Both the position numbers and the translations under genes were made by a program. A stretch of DNA of 64,000 nucleotides from positions 74,151 through 138,150 of the forward strand of contig NW_001798971.1 in the NCBI RefSeq assembly GCF_000165425.1. The letters run 5' to 3'. Of this stretch, positions 36,132 to 45,693 are shown piece by piece. The notes beneath the pieces were generated by a model, which was not told the DNA's origin, did no database searches, and saw only the letters and a list, made by a program, of their open reading frames with translations. Positions within the stretch are counted from its first letter, which is position 1. Every line of letters starts with the position of its first letter. This DNA comes from Paramecium tetraurelia. Taxonomy: Eukaryota > Ciliophora > Oligohymenophorea > Peniculida > Parameciidae.

Positions 36132-37757
36132 TCAATCATTGATATCACTTCCAGTTAGATGCGAATGTCTCTTTTTATCTTAAAGTTCTTCTCCTTAATT
36201 CTCAAGATGTTTGGCGAAAATGACTGTCACATTCTTATCACTATTTTTGCTTTGTCTTTTCTATGAGATAGAACAAAGGATTTACTTATTTGTCTTCATC
36301 ATCAACATTGCTCATCTCGTAATATTTGATATCAGCCTACAACTGGTCATCGAGAGCCACTCTCTTTAAGTGCTATCTTCTCTAATATACGCCGCAGAGA
36401 ATGGCTACCAAGATGATCATAACATTATACACATAAACTGAATAGCCTATTTTGATATCAAACCCGTATTCAGCCTATTTAGTTAGTAATAATTCATTCG
36501 GATAACCTCCAGCAATGAATCCAATAGGTCTGATTAGGCAGTAAGCCTAGGTTATAATATACTTCTTACTCCAACTAAAGAAGTGGACACAATTCCCATT
36601 TGGAGATTGTATCTGAGACCAAGCAAACCCAAAATCACTCCAGATACAACGATGGAAGTTGTCAAAGGGAAGAACATTAAGTCTGTTTCAATAGTGTAGT
36701 AAAATAAGGATTGAATCATCAAGGAGATAATCACACCAACACTAAATCCAAAGTTGAATAGAAGGAAAAAGAATCTCTGCATGGAAGCATTGAAATAAAT
36801 GAAAGCCACTAATATTCCTGATCCTATGACGACACACAAGGCGGCATTACTCGATTAACTATTTAATGTGGCCTCTCCAATGACAATAGTAGTAAATCCG
36901 AAACCCATTATGGATGCTAGAATCATTGATGACAACTATGCTAATTAGTATCCGAAGAGTAGGAAGAATATTCCAACCACCCAAAGGAATATGGAGAACA
37001 TCCATTTAAAATCAATAAAGAATTAAGTCACAGGGTTATAGACCAATATTGGACAAGCAGATGATGTTGTAAGGATGAATAGATATCCATCTTTATTAGA
37101 GTCTTCTATCGTCAAGACATCTGATTCGGAACACTTCAATTATAATTTAAAGGTCTCCTTTTCTATGATTCCTCTTCTTTCAATAATCAATCCCTCAAAT
37201 GGCTTATTTTCAACCAATAAAGTTATTTGGTTTGCATCCACATTGCTTTATTCAGAATATGGAGTGCATGTGTTTTTTTCTCCAATAATAAGTGATTGTG
37301 ATTAGTCTTTATCTACTTATTTAAGTACATTCGCATCTTCCTTATCATTAGTTTTCTTATCATCACTTGTCTTATCATCTACTTTAGGAGTATTTGTATC
37401 AGTTGTAGTGGAAGTACCACTATTAGTATTATTGTCCTCTTTATTTGTATCTGTTGCGGGTTCTGTATTAGTGTTGTTTTCATTTGTTTTTTCAGTATCT
37501 GTGGTAGTGGTGGCAGTGTCTGTACTTGTATTATTTGTTTCAGTTTTGGTCTCTTCCAAAAGTCTGGTGGATTCTTACTACTCACATCTATAATTTAAAA
37601 GTCCACACAATGTGATGTATAAGGATTTCCCATCATTTCCATAAATCAAATAATTAGCTTATACATTGCTAAAATCGAATTTAAGGTCGTTGTTATATTG
37701 GACTTGGCATGAGAGTAATGTTGTGAATAAAATTGATACTATAAAAATATTCATCAT
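36132..37757 (-). CDS. DUF4203/TMEM198-like membrane protein with Thr/Asn-rich ectodomain
   Basis: 525 residues, ATG 37757, introns 36547-36569 (23 nt) and 36261-36285 (25 nt), TGA 36132-36134. A signal peptide (MMNIFIVSILFTTLLSC) is followed by a short folded region and then about 75 residues made almost only of Thr, Asn, Asp, Glu and Lys. A cluster of about seven membrane spans begins near residue 225 and includes CVVIGSGILVAFIYF, then after the intron GAYCLIRPIGFIAGGYPNE, which matches the glycine-rich core of DUF4203 proteins. The C-terminal tail of about 80 residues is polar. The mucin-like stalk suggests cell-surface exposure; TMEM198 relatives act in Wnt receptor scaffolding in animals, which need not apply here. 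Confidence 0.82.
37325..37550 (-). repeat. Thr/Asn-rich low-complexity coding tract
   Basis: Within the preceding gene this stretch encodes irregular short units such as TNTEPATDTNKEDNN and GTSTTTDTNTP. No perfect period, but strong bias to ACT/ACA/AAT codons. It marks a probable extracellular, possibly O-glycosylated stalk. Confidence 0.7.
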
Positions 37758-37765
37758 AATTAATA
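37758..37765. promoter_or_regulatory. 8-bp divergent gap between two start codons
   Basis: Only eight A/T bases separate the ATG of the DUF4203-like gene (minus) and the ATG of the EF-hand gene (plus), the shortest divergent gap in the window. No regulatory motif could fit without overlapping coding sequence. Confidence 0.4.
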
Positions 37766-39049
37766 ATGAAATATCACAAAGTTAAATGGGAATTAGTACC
37801 AATCGTCGATGAAGCTAGCCAACATTATCTGAATTAGTTGAATTAACGAAATCGCTTTCATAACTTTCCTGCCAACCAGTGGTTTAAGAGAAGATCTGAT
37901 TAAGTAAAGCCTCAGTATCTCTATTACCCTGAAGAAAGAAGATTATAGATGGAACTTAAATAGATTTTCATGGTAAATCCGCTCATTAAACCTCTTTAGA
38001 CTTTAGATTGTAACAACGAAGGAGTACTTACATTGGCTCATCTGTTTATGCTCTTCAAACACTATGGGTATGAAGTCAGTGTCAACGATTTATAAACCAT
38101 ATACCAGTTTATCGATTATAACAAGGACAAGGCCTTGTCATTGGATGAATTCAAAGGTCTCACTGAAAATCAAGAAGCCTTGTCAGCATTCAGAATGATG
38201 ATGCTTAAGATTCAGAAGACCTTACAATATAGTGAAAAGTATGTTCCTCTGTCGGTCGGGGCTATGCTTAGTCATATTAGTTACTTGGTTCAAAGAGAAA
38301 AGTAACTCAAAATGATTCTCAGTGAATAGAGCATTTCAGTCAAATTCTAAGCATTTCGCTAATTAATTTAAGAAACCGAAAAGAAAACCATCGCAGACGA
38401 AGCTTATACTCTATTTCTTAAGGCTTAGGCAGAATTCTAAAGAAAACTTAAAAGGCAAAATTCAGTAGATTTGACAATCAAAGTCAGAAAATCCTTTTCA
38501 ACCATCAATGGGTTATAGCCACTCTTGTTTAGGAACATGCTCATGAAGGATGCTAGTGAACTCCAAGATCTGGCGAAAATGGTTCAAATTTAAAGTAAAA
38601 TAAACCAAGATACTTTTCAAACTGTGACTGAATCATTGGAAGAGAGTTCATTATCCAATATCGAATCAAATGATATAGAGTTAGTAGTCAAAAAAGCTTA
38701 ATAAAATGGCAGACTCTAAGCTAGTCAAGAAATTAAATAATTATTAACTCACAGAGAACTTCCTAAAATAACATCATAACATAGAAAATAATTAAGTGTA
38801 GCAACTGAAGATTTACCCAAAATTTAGTTTAATTTTAAGAAATGCCACTCTACAAATAATAAAAGCCTTTTAGAACGCTAATTGAAGCTATAAAAAATTA
38901 TTCCTGCTGAGGAATTATCTCAATTTAACTTTCTTTCTTCATCGAGATCTAATAAAAATTAAAGTACAACCTAAGATCAAACCTCTTCAGAAAATTAAGG
39001 ATGTTGGTCTAATAGTATTTTGTCTATGAAATTACCAACATTACAATGA
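37766..39049 (+). CDS. EF-hand protein, function unknown
   Basis: 427 residues, single exon, TGA 39047-39049. A calcium-binding loop DYNKDKALSLDEF lies near residue 130, with Asp, Asn and Asp at loop positions 1, 3 and 5 and Glu at 12. A preceding helix pair (residues 60-110) may be a degenerate partner EF hand. The remaining two thirds are helical, Lys/Gln/Glu-rich and without a named domain. Probably cytosolic and calcium-responsive. Shares an 8-bp divergent gap with the DUF4203-like gene. Confidence 0.82.
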
Positions 39050-39613
39050 ATATTTGATCTTATATTAAATAGCATTTTCAAATAATCTTTATGTATCCCT
39101 TTTATAATTAACTATTTTAATAATTATACTCTGTGGGTGTATCTATAATGTCAATAATTTTTATATCTCATATTGATAATCCTTAAAAACATTTTTAATC
39201 TTGAAAAACTTTTTTTGAATTTGAAAAATTAATACAAACCCATATCTACAGTAACTATTATTTTTATAAAATAAATTTAATCATTAATTACTCTAAGCAC
39301 TAGATATAATTTATTTATATAGTTTGTTCTTTTAATGTTTTATAATAGTGATTCTAAATCTAGTTTGACCAAAATATCTTTCATCTTTCTCAAAATGCAC
39401 TATGATATATTTTAATATAAAATAGATATATTTTTAGTTTATAATTTACTCATTTATCATATAAATATTTTTTCATTATTAATTTAATTTAGTAGATTAA
39501 ATATTACAATTAAATATCATACCTACCTTTGATGTTGTTCATCTTTGAATTTGTTAAATATGAAGCTATTAATATATGAGTAGATAAGTAAAGTCAATAA
39601 AAAATGTATATAT
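39050..39613. other. Intergenic, AT-rich
   Basis: About 560 bp of AT-rich DNA between two genes facing each other; nothing recognised. Confidence 0.45.
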
Positions 39614-40351
39614 TCAAATAAGAAAAGTTACCTTCTTCTCCTTTTTCCCAACTGGGGGCTTTTAGATCTTCTTAATTAAGGTTTGCAATTCATTAAGTTG
39701 TTCATCACAGGTTTGTTTCTAAATTAGTATTTCAATACCATTAATTGTTCATATCTCTCTAATCTCTTAATAGGATACTCCTCTTCAATTCCTGCTTTTT
39801 ATTTTTTGATGTTAGGTAGAATAGATATATATTGTCTTTTAGTTTCAGTGTGTGGATTGCAACTCGGATTTTATACATCGACGGTTGACTGATTGTTCGC
39901 ATCATCATCATAAATAAAGTCTTGGGAATTGATGGGGTTAATTGGTTTTTATTTTCTATTGATTATTTTTTATTAGTAATTGTTGCTCCTTAGAATCTAA
40001 GGAGCTATTTTGTAGAATTGAGAGACATCCACACTATATTTGATAATTGGGTTAATTGGAATAGACTATCCTTCAAATATCAATGAGTTCCTCCTACTCT
40101 TAAAGGCATTGCATTAGTTTTTGATTGAATCTTATGTAAGTTACAAGCTTTAAATTACCTGAGCTAATGATATTTGCTTCAATTTATTCTTGATTTGCTT
40201 TATTTTCTAAAGATAAGATCTACGCTGTTTTTTGGGCAGAACAATGCAATTATCGTTTGAGTTACTTGATAAGATTGAAATCATTATAAGGACTGAGAGA
40301 TTGGGATCGAAGTTGTTTAAATTGAAAAGGCTATTCACTTTATGAATTCAT
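39614..40351 (-). CDS. Unidentified 229-residue protein
   Basis: ATG 40351, introns 40131-40158 (28 nt) and 39719-39738 (20 nt), TGA 39614-39616; 690 coding bases. It is hydrophilic, Gln/Asn/Ser-rich and probably disordered for the first 170 residues. It ends in a short coiled coil (ERYEQLMKQTCDEQLNELQ) and a basic patch GKKEKK. No domain is recognised. The 20-nt intron is supported because it alone brings the coiled-coil end into frame. It starts 14 bp from the divergent IFT20 gene. Confidence 0.72.
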
Positions 40352-40365
40352 AATTATTATTAAAA
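40352..40365. promoter_or_regulatory. 14-bp divergent gap
   Basis: Separates the ATG of the 229-residue unknown (minus) from the IFT20 ATG (plus). A/T only, no motif. Confidence 0.35.
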
Positions 40366-40778
40366 ATGGCAGAAGAGATTTCAATAACATTTGATGAATA
40401 AAACAAGATCAGAGTGTTAGATGCTGAGAAGTATAGAGAGACAGAATAGTTGAAAATAGAGAGCATGGATTTTATTAAAAAGGTGCTTGCTTTAGATGAG
40501 GTGGTTCAAAATTTGAATGAGACACTTGAAGAATATTCAAAAAAAATAGAGATTGAGAAGTTGAGAGCAATAGGAGAGGTATGATTAGTATGATTAATTA
40601 GAGAAATAAAGTAGAAACAGAGTAGGAAAACAGAAAGAAGAAATTGATGGAGTTATCGAACATTTTGAATGAGAGAAAGGCTGAATTGGATAGATATCAA
40701 ATTGAACTTGATAGTCTATAGAAAGTCGAATAGGATCAAAGAATACTAATAGAGAAGCTTAGCAACAATGAAGCATGA
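40366..40778 (+). CDS. IFT20: Intraflagellar transport protein IFT20
   Basis: 129 residues (human IFT20 is 132), one 23-nt intron (40579-40601), TGA 40776-40778. It matches IFT20 along its length: ITFDEQNKIRVLDAEKYRET at the N-terminus, a helix ending EIEKLRAIGERN (human: EKMKAIGARN) and RKAELDRYQIELDSLQKVE near the C-terminus (human: LERYRVEYEALCKVE). IFT20 is the small coiled-coil IFT-B subunit that also works at the Golgi, sorting membrane proteins to cilia and binding IFT54. Paramecium carries thousands of cilia, so it should be strongly expressed. The PP2C gene follows immediately on the same strand. Confidence 0.95.
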
Positions 40779-40803
40779 TGAGTTAATTAAAAATATCAAT
40801 TAT

Positions 40804-42051
40804 ATGTTTCATTAATCGCAATCTCTTAATAATCTATAAAGGGATCTTCATCTAAAACCATTACAAATAGCAGCAAGATATCCGGAAAGTGCTGACTTCA
40901 ACATTAAGTTAAAGTTCTTTTTGCCACAGATTAAAAAGGCTGAACAAAGTAGTGTGTTTACAGAATAGTCAAAGTACCTTCGACTACCATAGTTATAAAA
41001 TCATATGGCATCAAGTGATTAGCTCTAAAGTAAGAAGATTGAGATAAGAAAGTCAAGCACTCCCAAAAATTAAAGGAGATAAACAACTCTATATGCTATG
41101 AGAACTAAAGCAGGATGCCAAATTAATAAAGCTACAAAAATCAACCAAGATTCAGCAATTGTTTGTCCTAAAATTCTTGAAAAGTATCGATCTATGATAA
41201 ATAATCTAGTATTGGTTATAAGCTATTTGCAGTTTCAGATGGACATGGTCTAAATGGCCATCTTGTGTCCAATTTTATCAAACAAACGCTTCCTAAACAT
41301 TTCCATAAGTATTTAGTAGATAACCAAGAAGATATTAAAATGTAAATAGCTAGAGCGTTTACAATTACAAATAGAGAAATTTGGAACTCAAATACTGATA
41401 CAAATCTTTCTGGCTCTACTACAGCATCAGTACTCATCACAAAAGATAATGTAACTTGATATTGCTATAATTTTAGATCTATACTGCAAACGTTGGTGAT
41501 TCAAGAGCAATTTTATGTAAATTTGATTAAATTTGGAAAATTGTACCATTAACGAGAGATCATAAACCAGATGATCCTGAAGAAATGAAAGTTATAATTG
41601 ATGCGGGGGGTAGAGTTGAACAATAGAAAGGTTTTAATCAATTACTTAAATTTAGATTTTCATGGGAATCCAATAGGACCCTTTAGAGTTTGGTTATAGT
41701 ATATTTAAGCACCAGGTTTAGCAATGTCTAGATCCTTTGGTGATAAAGTAGGAGCTTAAGCAGGAGTAACTGCAATTCCTGAAATTAAAGAATTTCCTTT
41801 GACTAAACATAATCAATTCATTATTGTTGCTTCTGATGGAGTTTGGGATTACATGAGTAACGAAGAGGTATTTTATTTAATAATTAGGTTATGGGCTTGG
41901 TGATCCCATACTTTGAAAAGGATAATCCAGAACATGCTGCAGAGAAAGTCGTTAAAGAGGCAATTTAAGCATGGAGAAGAGTAATATTTGAATCCAATTT
42001 TAGAATAGTTTAGCAAGAGACGATATTACTTGCATTGTTATCTTTCTATGA
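40804..42051 (+). CDS. PP2C-type Ser/Thr protein phosphatase
   Basis: 375 residues; introns 41184-41209, 41451-41476, 41631-41655 (GTT start), 41868-41887 (20 nt) and 41981-42003; TGA 42049-42051. The PPM core is complete: INQDSAIV, FAVSDGHG (metal-binding Asp and Gly), SGSTTASV, NVGDSRAIL, LTRDHKPD, MSRSFGD, ASDGVWD and finally RDDITCIVIF. These provide the Mn/Mg ligands, so activity is expected. An earlier in-frame ATG at 40768 overlaps the end of IFT20 by 11 bp; I prefer 40804, which leaves a 25-bp gap. The first 110 residues are a non-conserved leader. Confidence 0.93.
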
Positions 42052-42787
42052 CTAGAACAAGTAAGGGTAGAATGAAATAAACCTATTTTGTTCTTATTTT
42101 ATAAAATTAGACTTAAATTTTATTTTATTTTTGGTTAGATAGCTGGAAAAAGAAAATACATTTCTTAAATTGTTTAATTTTATAATTTATCCATTTAGTT
42201 TAAGAATATTTAAGATATAACAAAAGTGAAGGAATTTCTAAAAATTTATCATTAACTAAATTTATTAACATAAATTAATAGCTTTCTAGTTGAATATATT
42301 AAGATTATGTAAATTGAATATAATCATTTTAAACTTATTTATTAATTTATAACCTTTATTCAAATATCTTTTAAGCATTAGTGCTTCTTTTGCTTTGATG
42401 TATATATTCTCGAGCTAGAGTTTATTTAAATTTCGCACAGATGCATATAATAGCTGGTAGAAATCCTTATTGTTAATTTAAATTTTCAGCAACCATAGCT
42501 TTATATTTTACATAACTTATAGGGGATCTCACGTATTTAAGCTTCAAGACAGACTTTTAGATGAGATTTAGAAAACCATTTAACACATCAATTTTAACTT
42601 TGAATATAATTCTAATTCATATTTTTTAAGATTTCAAAGAGTCTTTTATATTAGAGATAGCTTTATTAAAAATATTCAAATTAATACAGAAGAGGTTAGA
42701 AAAAACTAAAGATTAAGAAAGATGATGAAAATACTTTTGTTAAATAAAATCAAATTTAAAAAGTATCAACTTTTATTTATTAATAAA
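42052..42787. other. Intergenic with an ambiguous minus-strand open frame
   Basis: Mostly AT-rich. On the minus strand about 42370-42560 an open frame contains fairly protein-like sequence (VRSPISYVKYKAMVAENL, then ARFK-like helices), but no convincing start, splice signal or end could be assigned. Frames without TGA are common by chance here. It could be a small gene; confidence is low. Confidence 0.3.
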
Positions 42788-43631
42788 ATGTTTAAATTTG
42801 GATAGGAGAAATTCACAAAAAAGACTTTGCCTAAGAATTTTGCAGATTAGATTCTCAATCTTGAAATGGAAATAGAATTGAACGAGTAAGTTCAAATAGA
42901 ACTCATACAAGATTTGATTTCACTTTATATGGTAATAATTTATCGTCATCTCATTTAGGAAGGAGTAGAATATTACGAATCGATTAAAGACAGAAGACAT
43001 CTTTATTTTTAGAGAAAGCTTAATGCACTAATGTTAAAGCCTACTTTTATTAATGCAACTTAGAAATTTGAAGAATCTCATAAACCGTAGGATGACAATT
43101 AAGTCAAGAGAGCAAAGTTTCAAGAATAAACTCGCAGGATAGAGCTTGATCTCATTTACAGTCAAACTGAATCCAAAGAGGTATTCATTTCAATTTGCGA
43201 TTGAGGCTCAAGTTAAAGGAATAGTTGACAATCACACAAATTAAGTCATGAAAATTGAGAGCCTTATCAAAAATGAAATTGCCAATTAATCAGATGTATT
43301 ACAAATGCGTCTTGAAAGACGACGCCGTTCAAAGTTGACCCATTCTCTAAGTCAACCTGAAATAGATCTGCAATCTCAAAAATCTGGTAATAGCAATAAG
43401 AAAAAATAAATTGAATTACACGAGTAAATAGGTATTCGCAATTCAATATCCTTTTAAGTGCAAATCAAATAAATCATTCATGAGGAAGATGAGACAGCGG
43501 CAAATAAAAAAGATTCCACATTACAATAGACTAAAGAAAAGAAATGGGAAATAATCCATTAGGCATCTTTAAATTAAGAGAATAAGTATACTGCAATTTA
43601 TTAAATCACAGAAAGCGAACAAATAGTTTGA
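42788..43631 (+). CDS. Unidentified helical protein, about 263 residues
   Basis: ATG 42788, introns 42932-42958 (27 nt) and 43181-43205 (25 nt), TGA 43629-43631. It is charged and helical, with long Gln/Glu/Lys-rich runs; residues 1-140 look like a coiled coil (QILNLEMEIELNEQVQIELI), followed by an arginine cluster RLERRRRSK. The 27-nt intron has no in-frame stop, so a 272-residue version without splicing is also possible. No family recognised. Confidence 0.72.
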
Positions 43632-43949
43632 TTCAGAGAAGGAGATCTTTATTTTTGACGACAAAACAAATGATATAAATTAAAAGATCCTTAAGTTGTG
43701 GAGCTTAAGAACCTGTAGAAGGACTCAAAAATGAATGAATGACAATGTAGTAATAATAATTATTATCATAAACGCATTATTATACTTTGCTTATTCTGTA
43801 TATTTATTCTCTTTCTCCAAACTTTATAGGCTAAATAATTTGGAACAGGATCTATAAGAAGGCAGAGATACTACCCTTAAAGACAAACATTTTTTATATC
43901 TGATAGTCAATATTAAAATTTATAAATATATATTTAAATAGATAATTTA
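43632..43949. other. Intergenic, nothing recognised
   Basis: About 320 bp between the unknown gene and the CCCH gene, with short inverted GATCC(T)TAAG-like words near 43690-43715. No gene. Confidence 0.4.
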
Positions 43950-45522
43950 ATGAATTAACTTGAGGACGGAGAAGTTCCCACAAATAATGAACCCAAAAAA
44001 AGTGGAGCATCCATATACTCTTCAACTTACAGAACAAAAGTTTGTGAGCATTTCAAAAAAGGCTCCTGTATTAAAGGCAATAAATGTTCATATCTGCATC
44101 CGAAAGAGTTATAGAATGTTACTCGCATTTGCAAGTATTACTTAGGGCAAGGATGCTAGAATTCGTAACAATGCTAATATTCTCATGATTTGTCAAAATA
44201 CCAATGTAAATTCTTTTTTGCAATGAGTAATTGCAAAGGATAGAATTGTCGCTTTTCACATGATCTTTGGGAAAATGAAATCGCCAAGCAACAATGGGCA
44301 GCTGACAATGATTAATTTTTAAGAGATACTTATCAAAGAAGAGTAAATTTTAATTTTATTTTCTAATAGGGTACTACTGGTTTAGGAGCAGCTTATGATG
44401 AATAATACAAAATGAAAGTTTTCGAACAATAAAAAGCCAATCCAAGTATTTCATTATTTTATATTCTTTAAAGATCAGAGAAGCTACCCCTTTTATCCAA
44501 ATAATTATATGCCTCCACAATCATAAATGCAAATGAATATTTTATAGCAAATATCTCCATAAATCCCTTAAGGAAGAACCAAATTACCCATCAATAATGA
44601 CTTGGATCCAATAAGTGATGAAGAGCAATAAGAAGAAATTAACAAGATGCCAAAGCTAAACATCTACGAACAACAAAACCCATACTAAATGCACTAAAAT
44701 AACATTGCACCCATTCCTCAGCATTCACCATTTTAAATTAATCCTTAATTCCTTCAATAAAGAATATCTATCAATTAGTAAAATTAATTTTTGTATCCTA
44801 CTCCAGTCCTTCCAAACTAATAACAACAATAAATGTTTTAATAGTAATAATAAGCATTTTAATCAATGAAATATTATCAATAATAGACTTAAAATAATAT
44901 GTTAATCAATTAATATCACCAGCAACAAGCATATTAATTATAACAATAACAACCTCTTATTGAAGAACAAAAAGAATAACTGTTATAATAATAATCACAA
45001 TAACAATAATAAATAATCTAATAATAGAAGTAATAACAATTATAATAGTTATAATAATAACAAATTTAATAATAACATTAATAGTAATAATTTTTATAAT
45101 AGCAATAATAACAACCATAATAGCCATAATAACAATAATAATAATAACCATAATAGCAATAATAACAATAATAGCAATAACAACAATAGTAACAATAATA
45201 GCCTTAATCATAATTTGAATAATAAACTAATATAGGAAAGCAAGAAAATAAAGAAAAATTCGAATATAAATAATAAAAGAAGAAATCCTCAGAAAAACAA
45301 TAGAAAAAAATAAAAAAAAAGAAATAATAAAGGTTTAATAATAAAAAGAAAATGGAAACTATTAAATAGATTAAGGATAGATTAAAAAAATAAAAAAGTA
45401 AAATAAAAACCATCCAAATTCCTCCAGAAATGCCTGTCGATAGCTTTAAAAATGGACCGATCAGCAAACATCTTGGAATAACTATACGAAAGCCTGTACT
45501 CTAGTATTTCTTAGGTTTCTGA
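43950..45522 (+). CDS. CCCH zinc-finger protein with glutamine-rich region
   Basis: 505 residues; introns 44343-44369 (27 nt) and 44446-44473 (28 nt); TGA 45520-45522. Three CCCH fingers occupy residues 32-115: CEHFKKGSCIKGNKCSYLH, then CKYYLGQGCQNSQQCQYSH (both C-x7-C-x5-C-x3-H), then CKFFFAMSNCKGQNCRFSH (C-x8-C-x4-C-x3-H). Such fingers bind RNA, as in the NOT4/CPSF30/muscleblind-type proteins. Residues 155-330 are Gln/Pro/Asn-rich, 330-420 nearly pure Gln. A Lys-rich segment follows, and then a conserved-looking end (ISKHLGITIRKPVL). A role in mRNA processing or decay is likely but inferred. Confidence 0.88.
44938..45213 (+). repeat. Glutamine-codon tract (TAA/TAG/CAA)
   Basis: About 90 codons of which the large majority are TAA, TAG or CAA, all glutamine here, interrupted by a few Pro, Leu, Ile and His codons. 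Read with the standard code it is a wall of stops. On the opposite strand it gives an artificial Ile/Val-rich frame. Confidence 0.85.
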
Positions 45523-45693
45523 TTCATCATAAATAAATCAAAAAAATTGTTTATAAAAAAATTATTTCTATAGCCTCATACATTTGATAATTAAATGGTA
45601 TGAGGAAATTAAATACTCTCTCAATTTTATTAGAAAAGTGAGAGGGAGGAAAGAATAGTGTTTTATTGATTAATTTATAATAATAATTGATTA

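Noticed and set aside
44957-45211. Minus-strand Ile/Val-rich hydrophobic frame
   Set aside because: It is the complement of the TAA/TAG/CAA glutamine tract of the CCCH gene; TTA/ATT/TTG triplets give the artificial hydrophobic sequence.
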